Below, one piece after another: positions 36,583 to 45,876 of a stretch of DNA of 64,000 nucleotides (position 1 is the first letter of the stretch; every line of letters starts with the position of its first letter). Source of the DNA: a bacterium. GTDB lineage: Bacteria; Planctomycetota; UBA8108; UBA1146. The DNA is taken from positions 1 to 64,000 of the forward strand of contig JAPOLY010000001.1 of NCBI GenBank assembly GCA_029976805.1, in the 5' to 3' direction. The notes under the pieces were generated by a model. It was not told the origin of the DNA. It made no database searches and saw only the letters and a list, made by a program, of their open reading frames with translations. A program made the position numbers and the translations under genes.

Positions 36583-37980
36583 ATGAGGAATGAAATGTTT
36601 TCCAGATTCAACGTAGTCGTAGTTTGGCTGGCACTCGTCGTCGGTTTCAGCAGCAAACTGGTTGCACAGGATCCAACATTTGTTTTCTCCGGAGGAGATC
36701 AGTCTGTGGCAGCAGCAGGCGGGCAAGCCAATTTTTCATTGGATGTCAGTCTGGTGCAGTCGACCGGCCTTCTTGAGGAGACTCGTGGATTCTCTTTTTC
36801 TGCTGCACATGATCCTGCGGTGTTGACCGTAGTTCAGGGTGGCACCGGAACATACGTACCGGAAACATTGGGTCCGCTGAATACACTCAATGGTGGTGGT
36901 GGTCCGGACTTCATTCAGGGAGAGATTTTCCCCAGTGGAGTGACCTGCGGAGTGATCTATGCTTTCACTGCAGTGACCCAGACGATTACCTTTGATGTTC
37001 CCCAGCCGGTGATTCGAATCAATTACCAGACGGTCCCCGGTGCATTGACCGGTGTCACAGGTGATCTGGTAACCCAGATCAGTCAGGGCTCAGGCCTGGG
37101 TGATCCACCGACAGCCACAGTGGTGGTGATTGGCGCGGGAACCTCTGCTCCTGCGACCTTTGAGACCAGCAATATCACGATCCAGACTTCTCCTCCTCTT
37201 TCCTTCACCTGCCGTGCCGATGATTCATCTTCCACGTTCAATGGTGCTTCCGGAGAGGGATCGGCGAGTATAGGTGTGTCCGTCTTTGAAAACCTGCTTC
37301 CCGGAGGCAGTGCGAGCCCGACTCAGGGACTCTCGATGGGGCTGTCTTATGACGGCAGCCTTTTGACGGCATCCGGTGTGAATCAGGGAGCAACCCTTTC
37401 TGCCCTTGAAGGTGGAAATGGAGCCGAGTTCTTCCAGGTGGACCTTCTGTCTGGCGGGCTGACGGTCGGTGTGATCTACGACTTCCAGGGTCAGTCCCTG
37501 ATCCCTTACGGTTCACCGGATCAGATTTTGAGCATCGACTTCGATACCGTTGCTGCCAGCCTTGCCGGGACTGCTCCGGGAACGGTGGTCAGCACCACGC
37601 TGACTCCTGTTGCGGGATTGGGCCCGACAGGAGTGACTCTGGTGATGGTCGTGGATGGGACCTCTGTTACCATGACCCCGGAAAGTGGCACTCTTTCATT
37701 GACTTCCCTCGGTGGATTTGACCGTGGTGATTGCAATGCAGACTCCCTCTTTGACCTCGCGGACGTCATCAAACTTCTCTCAGTCCTTTTCTCTGGAGAC
37801 CCCCTTTCCTGTGAAGATGCCTGTGACGGAAATGACGACGAGCTTCTCGATATCGCAGACGCCATCAAGTTGCTCAGTGTTCTCTTCTCCGGAGATACTC
37901 CGCCACCGGGAGCAGGAACCTGCTCACCGGATCCGGCAGGAACCGCTCTCGATTGCGTGAGCTTCCCGCCCTGCGAGTAA
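36583..37980 (+). CDS. Secreted protein with two cohesin-like modules and a dockerin
   Basis: A 465-residue exported protein. Signal peptide (FNVVVVWLALVVGFSSKLVA, cut near QDP), then two copies of a module of about 150 residues (roughly 22-185 and 205-365). Its marks are FSFSAAHDPAVL, LNTLNGGGGPDF and TFDVPQPVI in copy 1, and LSMGLSYDGSLL and LEGGNGAEFF in copy 2. The fold resembles cohesin or other carbohydrate-binding beta-sandwiches. The dockerin (FDRGDCNADSLFDLADVI; NDDELLDIADAIKLLS) and the tail ending SFPPCE close it. ATG 36583 follows AAAAGGTGAT. A terminator-like hairpin lies right after the stop. Confidence 0.8.
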   Translation: MRNEMFSRFNVVVVWLALVVGFSSKLVAQDPTFVFSGGDQSVAAAGGQANFSLDVSLVQSTGLLEETRGFSFSAAHDPAVLTVVQGGTGTYVPETLGPLNTLNGGGGPDFIQGEIFPSGVTCGVIYAFTAVTQTITFDVPQPVIRINYQTVPGALTGVTGDLVTQISQGSGLGDPPTATVVVIGAGTSAPATFETSNITIQTSPPLSFTCRADDSSSTFNGASGEGSASIGVSVFENLLPGGSASPTQGLSMGLSYDGSLLTASGVNQGATLSALEGGNGAEFFQVDLLSGGLTVGVIYDFQGQSLIPYGSPDQILSIDFDTVAASLAGTAPGTVVSTTLTPVAGLGPTGVTLVMVVDGTSVTMTPESGTLSLTSLGGFDRGDCNADSLFDLADVIKLLSVLFSGDPLSCEDACDGNDDELLDIADAIKLLSVLFSGDTPPPGAGTCSPDPAGTALDCVSFPPCE

Positions 37981-37993
37981 GTAAGATTTAAGA

Positions 37994-38036
37994 TTCCGAT
38001 GGCCTTTGCGGGAGATCTCCGCGAAGGCCGTCGGAA
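37994..38036 (+). terminator. Probable intrinsic terminator
   Basis: TTCCGA-GGCCTT-GCGG pairs with CCGC-AAGGCC-TCGGAA through one T-G wobble and one T-G pair, loop of six, followed by ATTTTG. It lies 14 bases after the stop of the cohesin-like/dockerin gene. Confidence 0.7.
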
Positions 38037-38086
38037 ATTTTGAATAACACCCGACGATCCCCTTGGGTATTGGGGCTTCCGAGGAT

Positions 38087-38190
38087 CAGGGCCTGAAGGC
38101 CCTGTCGTCAATTTGAGGGCCCTCCCTGTTTTTGGGAGGGGGAGTGAAAATAGGGGGGCAACCCCCCGAAAATTCCGCCCCCCGGCGGAA
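38087..38190 (+). repeat. Four tandem perfect hairpins in a leader
   Basis: Four separate perfect inverted repeats follow one another: CAGGGCC/GGCCCTG (38087-38104), CCCTCCC/GGGAGGG (38120-38140), GGGGGG/CCCCCC with loop CAA (38153-38167) and TTCCGCC/GGCGGAA (38173-38190). The last ends six bases before the GAGGAG ribosome site of the next gene. This is not a terminator pattern. Confidence 0.75.
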
Positions 38191-38206
38191 GAAAGAGGAG
38201 TTGGTA

Positions 38207-40084
38207 ATGTCGCCCAGACCCTTTTTGAAATCTTTTGTGACAGCAGTGTTGTTGATTCTCGTGGTGTCACATGCGTCTCTGATTCAGGGGCAGGTGTTTG
38301 AAGTCTCGTCTCCAAACCCCTCCGTTCCCGCGGGTTCCGGGTCTGCCAGTTTCGATCTGGTCTTTTCGATCGACCAGATTTCCGGAGCTCTCGAGCAGAC
38401 CTGTGGTTTCCAATTCCAGTACTCCCATGATCCTTCAGTTCTTTTGGTGAGTGGAAACGGAGCCGTCCCTTCCGGTGATCTGGCTGCCCTCGACGGAGGA
38501 AATGGTCCGGGTTTCTTCGATGGGCAAACCTTCCCCACAGGTTTCACCGTGGGAACCGTCTTTTCGTTGTCATTTTCCGAGACTCTGACTTTCGATGTTC
38601 CCAAAGAGGTCATCACCGTCGGTTACACGGCAGTTCCAGCAGCGATTGCCAATCTCTCCCAGGACCTTTTGACGGTGGTGTCGATGTCGAACACTTTGGG
38701 TTCGCCGGTGATCGACAACATCATTTCAAATTGCGCCGGAGGAACCGAAACTCTTTTGGGGGCTAATTGCACCGTGACCCTGATGCCTGCTCCACCTCTG
38801 GACTTCCAGATCTCTACCCCGGATCAGAACCTTCTGGCTTCAGAAGTGATCGCTCAGGGAATCTCTGCAGACTTTGAAATTGTGCAGGTGGCACCCGATC
38901 CCGCAGATATTACTCCGACGGATGGTTTCAGTTTCGCCTATGGCCATGATCCTTCCTTGTTGACCATCGATTCCGTGGAGCTCGGGGCAGGCCTTTCCAG
39001 TCTGGACGGAGGTGCTGGCCCAGAGTTCTTCCAGGGAAGCCTTTTTGCTGCGGGAGCCGCTGTCGGCTGTCTCTACGACTTTCAAATTCAGGAAACAGTG
39101 ACCTTTGATTCAGCGATCCTGGTTGCCACCTTCAACTACAGTTCCGCTGGAGGCTTGGCAAACTTGACCAATCCGGTGACGACCCAGATTCAGCAATCCA
39201 CGGTTCTGGGATCTCCGGCCATTGAGAGTGTTGTGGTGGTCGGTGGAGGAACTGCTATTCAGGCGACCGTCAATCCTGCTTCTTTCACCATTCAGCCGAC
39301 ACCTGCTTTTACTCTCAGCGCTCCTGATCAGACGGCCTCTTTCTCGCCCACTTCAGGTGCGGGCAGCTTTGATGTCACCTTTGAATTGCTGGAGGACCCA
39401 TCGAACAGTGGGTTCCCCAATGCGACTCAGGGTTTTTCCATCGGACTGGGGCATCCTTCCTCGTTGTTGTCCGTCACAGGTGGCGGAGCTGCAGGAGTGA
39501 CTCTGGGGTTGAATGGCGGAAACGGACCCGATTTCTTTGACGTCAACACGTTTGCGTCCGGCATCACTTTCGGATGCGTCTACTCATTCACGAATCCGGG
39601 CACCAGCACACTCTTTTTTGACGTTGCCCAACCCCTCGTCTCTGCAAGTTATGAGACGATTCCCGGAGCTTTCACAGGTCAGCAAAACCCGGTGATTGTG
39701 TCACTGACCAGCAACAGTGGGTTGGGGTCTCCTCCTGTAGAGCAGGTTGTGGTGGTCAACAGTCAGTCCCAGGGCCTCTTTGTTGCTGGTTGCGATATTG
39801 AGTTGGCACCGGGTGGAGGCATCGATCGCGGAGATTGTAATGATGATGGCAATTTTGACATCGCCGATGCAGTGGTCCTGCTTTCGTTCCTCTTCCTTTC
39901 CGGATCCGTCAATTGTCAAAACGCTTGCGATAACAATGATGACGAACAGGTCAACATTGCGGATGCAGTGACCGCCCTTTCAGCCCTGTTTACGGGAGGT
40001 CCGCCTCCCCCGGGCAATGGACAGTGTGGTCCTGATCCGACCCCCGGAACCTTGAGTTGCGATACGTTCAATTCCTGCCTGTAA
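38207..40084 (+). CDS. Secreted protein with three cohesin-like modules and a dockerin
   Basis: A 625-residue exported protein. Signal peptide (FVTAVLLILVVSHASLIQGQ), then three copies of the same module of about 150-165 residues. Typical strings: FQFQYSHDPSVLLV, LDGGNGPGFFDGQTF and TFDVPKEVI (copy 1); FSFAYGHDPSLLTI, LDGGAGPEFFQG (copy 2); FSIGLGHPSSLLSV, LNGGNGPDFFDV, TFGCVYSF (copy 3). The dockerin (IDRGDCNDDGNFDIADAV; NNDDEQVNIADAVTAL) and cysteine tail end it. ATG 38207 follows GAGGAGTTGGTA; the extension to 38132 runs through the hairpin leader. The modules probably bind carbohydrate or other proteins; no catalytic motif is seen. Confidence 0.8.
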   Translation: MSPRPFLKSFVTAVLLILVVSHASLIQGQVFEVSSPNPSVPAGSGSASFDLVFSIDQISGALEQTCGFQFQYSHDPSVLLVSGNGAVPSGDLAALDGGNGPGFFDGQTFPTGFTVGTVFSLSFSETLTFDVPKEVITVGYTAVPAAIANLSQDLLTVVSMSNTLGSPVIDNIISNCAGGTETLLGANCTVTLMPAPPLDFQISTPDQNLLASEVIAQGISADFEIVQVAPDPADITPTDGFSFAYGHDPSLLTIDSVELGAGLSSLDGGAGPEFFQGSLFAAGAAVGCLYDFQIQETVTFDSAILVATFNYSSAGGLANLTNPVTTQIQQSTVLGSPAIESVVVVGGGTAIQATVNPASFTIQPTPAFTLSAPDQTASFSPTSGAGSFDVTFELLEDPSNSGFPNATQGFSIGLGHPSSLLSVTGGGAAGVTLGLNGGNGPDFFDVNTFASGITFGCVYSFTNPGTSTLFFDVAQPLVSASYETIPGAFTGQQNPVIVSLTSNSGLGSPPVEQVVVVNSQSQGLFVAGCDIELAPGGGIDRGDCNDDGNFDIADAVVLLSFLFLSGSVNCQNACDNNDDEQVNIADAVTALSALFTGGPPPPGNGQCGPDPTPGTLSCDTFNSCL

Positions 40085-40419
40085 GGTGGGATTGATCGAT
40101 TGTTAATCGATCGGATTCTCTGCTCTGCATCAGGACCCGACCTGTCTAAAGTGACAGGCCGGGTCCTGAACTCCGCTCGGCTGACGGTGACCCAGCCCTT
40201 GAGCAGTAATTGCCCATGGTGCCTCCCTCGAATACGATGGAGTCATTGGACTATGAGGCTCTTGTTGTAAGAAGACGATTCAAGCTGGAACCCGATCATT
40301 TTCGTGGGGTTCTCGATTTGATTATTGCCTGTATCGAAAGACATCAGGTCGGTTTTACAACCCGTGTTGCCTTTTAGACTTCTGTCAGATCTCTGCTCTT
40401 TTCGTGAGGACGATTATTC
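40085..40419. promoter_or_regulatory. 335-base leader with two strong hairpins
   Basis: No gene is seen. GATCGATT/AATCGATC with a 3-base loop lies at 40094-40112. CAGGACCCG-CCTGTC/GACAGG-CGGGTCCTG with one mismatch lies at 40131-40168. Neither is followed by a T-run, so they may end transcription weakly or structure the leader of the next gene. Confidence 0.45.
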
Positions 40420-43400
40420 ATGAGGTTCAACTTCAGAAACGCACTGTTCCTGCTCACTCTCGTTCTTGCCCCCTTCTGTGTTTCGATTTCTGCACAGGGG
40501 CAGGCACCGCAGGAAGATTCCCTTGTCCGGCATTACCATCCAGCCACGGGGAAACTCCATTTCCTGGGTGGGGTGAATCATTCCCCTCTGGGGCTTCCGA
40601 AAGGGGTCACTCCTGACCTTGAAGATCCCCTGCAGGCACTGCGTTCTTACGGGGCTGAGTTTGGAATCCGCCACCCGGAGGTTCAGCTTCAGTTGTTGCG
40701 TACAGAAAAGTGCAACGTGGGTCAGATCCATCACACTTTCCAGCAGGTTTACCGTGGAGTGGAAGTGTTGACCGGAAATATCAAGGTCCACTTGAAAGCG
40801 GATGGTACTCCTCTCTCCATCAATGGAGATTTTTACTCCGTACCCAAAAAATTGGAGATCGCTCCAAAGATTGGTTCTGAGCAGGCTTTGGAACTTGCCG
40901 CACGTGATTTGGGGCAAGAACTTCTGATTGAGACTGATCAGCCACGCCTCGTGATCGTCAACCCGGGTTGGTACGGCGATGATCCCATCGATCAGCCGGT
41001 CCTCGCTCATCATCTGGTCGCCGAGGGTGATGGAATGATGGCGAAGAACATTCTGGTCGACGCGAGAACAGGAGTGGTGCTCGATCACTGGCCCGCAGTT
41101 CACAGTGCCCTTCTCAGGGAAATCTATGACGGTGCCGGTGGAGGAGGCCTTCCGGGAACCCTTGCCAGAACCGAGGGATCTCCAGCCAGTGGAGATTTGG
41201 ATATCGACAACTCCTATGACACTTGCGGGGACCTCTATCGAGTTCTTTCCGATTCACTCGGAAGAGACAGCCTCGACGGGAATGGCGGCCCCATGATCAT
41301 CACCGCCAATTGGAGTAGCAACATTTGTCCCAACGCCATTTGGAACGGGACACAGGGTGCTTTCTGCAATGGGTTGGGAACGGATGACATCATTGCTCAT
41401 GAGTTGGCTCATGGCCTGACCCAGTTCACTGCAAACCTGATCTACCAAAACCAGTCTGGCCAATTGAACGAGGCCATGTCTGACATCTTTGGTGAGGTGA
41501 TTGACCTTTACAACGGAAACGCTTCCGTAGCCGGAACCCCCGGAGGAACTCCATGGCCAATCCCGGGTACCAGTGGATCGGGTCTCGATACCCCGAACAC
41601 ACCGCGTACCGGCTGCAGTGATGGATCGGCACGCTGGAGAATGGGAGAGGAATCTTCCATTGGTGCTATCCGCGACATGTTCTACCCGGAGTGTTTCAAT
41701 GATCCTCCGAGCACGACGGATCCGCTTTACAATCAGAATGCCTGCGGTCCCTTCGACAATGGAGGGGTCCATATCGGCAGTGGTGTTTTGAACCACTCCT
41801 TCGCCATGTTGGTGGATGGCAAGACCTACAACGGACAGACCATTACTCCGATTGGCATGACCAAGGCTACTGCGGTCTACTTCCGTGCTCTTTCAGTCTA
41901 CATGACGGAAGGAACGAGCTTCCCCCAGGCAGAGATTCATATCAATCAGGCCGCCGCTGATTTGATCAACACCAACCCCATCGATCCCCGCACAGGCGTG
42001 GGTGGAGGAGTTTTCACTCAGGCAGATGCCGACATCGTTGCCTCGGTGATGACTTCTGTGGGCATGTCCGAATTGGTCTGTGGTCAGGTTCCTCCGGGGC
42101 CCCCTCCTGCCAATGACAACTGCGACGCTGCTGTCCCGGTTTTCCTCGGACTGAATGACGTCGACAGCAACAATGCTACTACTGGTGGACCCGCACCCGA
42201 CGACAGCGTCTGCCCGGGCACCTTTATCGGTGATTGTGGCAATGATATCTGGTACAGCTACACCGCCCCTGAAAACGGGCTTTTGAGTGTGAGCCTTTGC
42301 AGTACCGTCAGTTGGGATACCGACCTGCAGATCTTCGACGGAAACTGTGGTGCCCTGAATCTGATCGCCTGCAACGGTGACTTTGGTGGTTGCTCCACTT
42401 TCACCTCGCAAGTAGATAACGTGCCCGTGATCGGCGGCAGTAACTACCTGATCCGGGTCTCCTCCTGGAGTGACGGAACCACTGGAACAGGTCAGATGGA
42501 TGTTTCCTTTGTTCCCGATTCCGGTCCAGGTGTTGAGAACTGCACCAACGGAGTGGACGACGACGGCGATGGTCTCGTCGATTGTGAAGACGCAGACTGC
42601 GCAACCAATCCCGTGTGCATTCCTCCCGCTGCGGGTGACGAGTGTATCAGTGCAGAAATCGCCTCCCTGGGAACCAATCCTTTCGACAGCACCAATGCCA
42701 CCACGGGAACTGATCCGATTCCGGATCCGGCGACCTGTAATCAGGGCTTGGGTGACATGCTGGGCGACATCTGGTTTGAGTATGTACCGACTGAGTCGGG
42801 TTCTCTCTTCGTGAGCACCTGCTCTCCCGGCAGTTTTGACACCGATCTTGTGGCTTACACCGGATCCTGTGCTTCCTTGCTTACTCTGGCATGCAATGGT
42901 GACGTGACACAAAACACCTCGCCGACCTGTCAGCAGTACTGGTCTGAAGTGACCATCGATGTGATTGCCGGTGAGACCTATTGGTTCCGCATCGGTGCAT
43001 GGGGAACTCCCCATCCTGGCAATGGTCTTCCCGGCCCCGGAGCGCTCATTCTTGATCTGACTCCTTCCGGACCGATCGAGAACTGCAGTAACGGATCCGA
43101 TGACGATGGAGATGGTCTCGCCGATTGTGAGGACCCCGATTGCCTGACCGACCCTGCCTGTGTCCCGGCGATTCCCGGTGACGAATGTGATACGGCTGTC
43201 GTCGCAGTTCTCGGTTCCAACGCCATCGACACGACGGGTGCAACGACAGGAACCGATCCCATCGATGACTCGAACTGTACGGGCACCTTCCTGGGCGAGT
43301 TTGTTCAGGATGTCTGGTACCAGTTCACTCCTTCGAGCACCGGTGAGCATGTGATCGCCACTTGTGACACCGTCAACTTTGATTCTGACATTCTGGTTTA

Positions 43401-45228
43401 CAGTGGCAGTTGTGGTGCACTGGCACCGATCGCCTGTAATGGTGACGGAACCGGGTGCGGCGGTCTTACGAGCAGTGTTTCTGCCAACCTGAATGCCGGC
43501 GAAACGGTTCTGATTCGCGTTGGAGGCTGGAATGCCGCTGCCGTCGGTACCGGAACCCTGGAAATCAGTTCCGTGGCTCCTCCTCCGCCCCCAGAAAACT
43601 GCACCAACGGTGTGGATGACGATCAGGACGGATTGACCGACTGTGAAGATCCCGATTGTTTTGCCGATCCTGATTGCAACTGTCTGCCCATTTCCAATCT
43701 TCTTTGCATTCAGGGCAGCGGAACCAGCGTCAATCTCAGCTGGAGCAATGGCGAAGCCTATCAGGAGATCTCTGTCATGAGAGGTGGGGCCCAGATTGCC
43801 GTGCTTCCAGGCAGCAGCAGCAGTTATGTTGACTCTGCGGCTCCGTTGGGCAACCAGACCTATTCGTTGGTCCCGAGCTGTACCCCGATTCAGCAAGCAC
43901 CTATGGAGAACTGCAGTGTGGATGTGATCCAGACGATTGGCTTCATGTTCAGTGCAGGAGACGTCAATGGATCCTACAGCGCTTCAGGTGCTGCCTTTGA
44001 ATCGGAAATCTCCCTGATGGAGTTGGCAAGCAACCCGGGATTCCCGACCGATACCGCCGGGTTCTCTTTCGGTCTCGCACACGACAGTACTCTCTTTGAG
44101 GCGACGGGTGCACAAGCGGTTGGTCCCCTGGCTGCTCTGGATGGAGGAGCTGGCCCGGCCTTCTTCGACACATCCGTATTTGCGAATGGTGTCGGCATCG
44201 GCTGCGTCTACGACTTCAGTCTTTCACAGTCGATCCAGTTCACTTCTGCAACCGGTATCGTGTCCGTCGCATATGCGGCTTTGCCGGGTACGCTGTCTGG
44301 AGCGAGTGGAACCGTGACCTCCAGTCTGGATTTCGTCCAGACTCTGGGAACTCCTCCTGTGGAAATGATTGTTTCAACAGCTGCCGGGTCTGCGGTTCCT
44401 GCTGGGGGTAACTCCGGTTCCGTCTCCCTGAATCCGAGCGGGTTTGTCATGACCGCCGTCGATCAGTCGGTGGACTATCCGGAATCCACGGGTGAAGCCT
44501 CTGTCACAGTCTCGGTCACCCTTGAGGAGGATCCTGGTAATACTGGATTCCCGAATGAAACTCAGGCGTTCTCATTCGGATTGGTCCATGATCCAGCCGT
44601 ACTGACGGGTCAAGGAATCAATGCTGCCTCGATTCTCTCTGCATTGAACGGCAACACGGGTCCCGATTTCTTCGATGTGAACAGCTTCGCAGACGGCATG
44701 ACCGTGGGTTGCGTTTACACCTTTGTCGGTACTGACGTTCTGACCTTTGCCACTGCCACAGAATTGGTGACCGTGGATTACTCAACGGTCGCTGCAGGAC
44801 TGATCGGGGCTACGACTCCAACGGAAACCCAGTTGCAGTTTTCACAGACTCTGGGAACACCTCCGGTGGAACTGGTCGTGGTGGTCGGTGCAGCCTCCCA
44901 GGGAGTTCAGGGTGAGACTGGTACCGTGACGCTGACCCCGGTTTCAGGTACAGGATTCGTCCGCGCAGACATTAATGACGATGCGGTCGTCAATCTAGCT
45001 GACGCAGTTCAGTTGCTGAATGCTCTCTTCCTTGGAGGAGTGACCAACTGTGATGACGCTGCTGACACCAACGATGATGAACTGAAGAATATCGCCGATG
45101 CGGTATATCTTCTGAGTTATCTCTTTACCAGTGGTCCAGACATTCCTGAACCTGGTGGAAATGGTAGCTGTGGTGCTGATCCGGTTGGTGATGCCCTTGA
45201 TTGTGCAGAGTACAACTCGTGCCCATAA
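40420..45228 (+). CDS. Very large secreted M4-type metalloprotease with calcium-type linkers, cohesin-like modules and dockerin
   Basis: A 1602-residue exported protein. Signal peptide (ALFLLTLVLAPFCVSISA), an FTP/PepSY-like propeptide (about 30-230), then a thermolysin-family catalytic domain: HELAHG (His327, Glu328, His331) and NEAMSD (Glu351 as third zinc ligand), with NHSFAM carrying a plausible M4 catalytic His. After about residue 560 come three beta-sandwich (PPC-like) domains, each followed by a Cys/Asp-rich metal-binding linker such as NCTNGVDDDGDGLVDCEDAD. A fibronectin-like segment, two cohesin-like modules (about 1180-1500; HDPAVL, NGNTGPDFFDV) and a dockerin (FVRADINDDAVVNLADAV; NDDELKNIADAVYLLS) close the protein. 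ATG 40420 follows GTGAGGACG. A perfect terminator lies after it. Confidence 0.87.
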   Translation: MRFNFRNALFLLTLVLAPFCVSISAQGQAPQEDSLVRHYHPATGKLHFLGGVNHSPLGLPKGVTPDLEDPLQALRSYGAEFGIRHPEVQLQLLRTEKCNVGQIHHTFQQVYRGVEVLTGNIKVHLKADGTPLSINGDFYSVPKKLEIAPKIGSEQALELAARDLGQELLIETDQPRLVIVNPGWYGDDPIDQPVLAHHLVAEGDGMMAKNILVDARTGVVLDHWPAVHSALLREIYDGAGGGGLPGTLARTEGSPASGDLDIDNSYDTCGDLYRVLSDSLGRDSLDGNGGPMIITANWSSNICPNAIWNGTQGAFCNGLGTDDIIAHELAHGLTQFTANLIYQNQSGQLNEAMSDIFGEVIDLYNGNASVAGTPGGTPWPIPGTSGSGLDTPNTPRTGCSDGSARWRMGEESSIGAIRDMFYPECFNDPPSTTDPLYNQNACGPFDNGGVHIGSGVLNHSFAMLVDGKTYNGQTITPIGMTKATAVYFRALSVYMTEGTSFPQAEIHINQAAADLINTNPIDPRTGVGGGVFTQADADIVASVMTSVGMSELVCGQVPPGPPPANDNCDAAVPVFLGLNDVDSNNATTGGPAPDDSVCPGTFIGDCGNDIWYSYTAPENGLLSVSLCSTVSWDTDLQIFDGNCGALNLIACNGDFGGCSTFTSQVDNVPVIGGSNYLIRVSSWSDGTTGTGQMDVSFVPDSGPGVENCTNGVDDDGDGLVDCEDADCATNPVCIPPAAGDECISAEIASLGTNPFDSTNATTGTDPIPDPATCNQGLGDMLGDIWFEYVPTESGSLFVSTCSPGSFDTDLVAYTGSCASLLTLACNGDVTQNTSPTCQQYWSEVTIDVIAGETYWFRIGAWGTPHPGNGLPGPGALILDLTPSGPIENCSNGSDDDGDGLADCEDPDCLTDPACVPAIPGDECDTAVVAVLGSNAIDTTGATTGTDPIDDSNCTGTFLGEFVQDVWYQFTPSSTGEHVIATCDTVNFDSDILVYSGSCGALAPIACNGDGTGCGGLTSSVSANLNAGETVLIRVGGWNAAAVGTGTLEISSVAPPPPPENCTNGVDDDQDGLTDCEDPDCFADPDCNCLPISNLLCIQGSGTSVNLSWSNGEAYQEISVMRGGAQIAVLPGSSSSYVDSAAPLGNQTYSLVPSCTPIQQAPMENCSVDVIQTIGFMFSAGDVNGSYSASGAAFESEISLMELASNPGFPTDTAGFSFGLAHDSTLFEATGAQAVGPLAALDGGAGPAFFDTSVFANGVGIGCVYDFSLSQSIQFTSATGIVSVAYAALPGTLSGASGTVTSSLDFVQTLGTPPVEMIVSTAAGSAVPAGGNSGSVSLNPSGFVMTAVDQSVDYPESTGEASVTVSVTLEEDPGNTGFPNETQAFSFGLVHDPAVLTGQGINAASILSALNGNTGPDFFDVNSFADGMTVGCVYTFVGTDVLTFATATELVTVDYSTVAAGLIGATTPTETQLQFSQTLGTPPVELVVVVGAASQGVQGETGTVTLTPVSGTGFVRADINDDAVVNLADAVQLLNALFLGGVTNCDDAADTNDDELKNIADAVYLLSYLFTSGPDIPEPGGNGSCGADPVGDALDCAEYNSCP

Positions 45229-45260
45229 GAAGTGACACCCATACTATGGGGTCATGCATC

Positions 45261-45300
45261 AAAAAGAGGAGTGACGCGAAAGCGTCACTCCTCTTTTTTT
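45261..45300 (+). terminator. Bidirectional intrinsic terminator
   Basis: A perfect stem of 12 GC-rich and further A-T pairs (GAGGAGTGACGC/GCGTCACTCCTC) with GAAA loop is followed by seven T and preceded by five A, so it can stop the protease gene (plus) and the convergent cupin gene (minus). Confidence 0.93.
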
Positions 45301-45315
45301 CAGGCGTTCTTTTAA

Positions 45316-45675
45316 TCAGATCTCTTCGTAGTTTTCGACAGTGATCTCCGATTTGACGTCGCCAGTATGTTGAGTGCTCATCGGTTCAAACAGGAGCAAG
45401 TAAGTTTCATCTTCTGCAACTGGCTTGTGCTCCACACCTTTGGGGACGATGTAGAACTCACCGGGATTGATGACCACTGTTTGGTCCCGTAACTCCAACT
45501 TTAGTTGGCCCTTCATCACCATGAACAGTTCATCTTCATCGTCATGTTTATGGAAGACAAACTCCCCCTGAACCTTGGCAATGATGACCTGTTGTCCATT
45601 GAGCTCACCAATTCTCTTCGGTGACCAGTGATCGTTGAAGAGAGAGAATTTTTCAGAAATATTGACGACATTCAT
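45316..45675 (-). CDS. Single-domain cupin protein
   Basis: A 119-residue cupin. Its first motif is visible in FHKHDDEDELFMVMKGQLKL (His, His, Glu metal ligands) and its second in GEFYIVPKGVEHKPV (His). Small cupins of this kind act in sugar or mannose-isomerase-like reactions, or bind small ligands; function is not readable. ATG 45675 was preferred over 45774 because the extension is not cupin-like. The ribosome site is weak. Confidence 0.8.
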   Translation of the reverse strand: MNVVNISEKFSLFNDHWSPKRIGELNGQQVIIAKVQGEFVFHKHDDEDELFMVMKGQLKLELRDQTVVINPGEFYIVPKGVEHKPVAEDETYLLLFEPMSTQHTGDVKSEITVENYEEI

Positions 45676-45876
45676 GACGACCCACTTTCTGGAGTCAGGG
45701 AGAAACAGATTCAGTTCCAGATTCAATCTAGCGGAGAAAGGCCTGTCGACAAGTGGGGAGCGTTCTCCTTGCAAAAAGGAATCCTGATTCTCGACTTGAC
45801 CTGAATACTTCCCGGTTGAGGATAAAGCAGTCTTCGTTTCCCCTCATTGGCCGGGAGTGCGGAGTGGAGGGGGCCC

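Noticed and set aside
40131-40168. Calling the long hairpin an intrinsic terminator
   Set aside because: The stem is strong but the following bases are AACTCCGC, without a T-run, so I list it only as a structured leader.
41893-43896. Open frame of 667 codons antisense to the giant protease gene
   Set aside because: It lies opposite biased, Asp- and Gly-rich repeats whose GC and codon bias keep the reverse frame open. Its translation has no family features and the plus-strand frame has clear domains.
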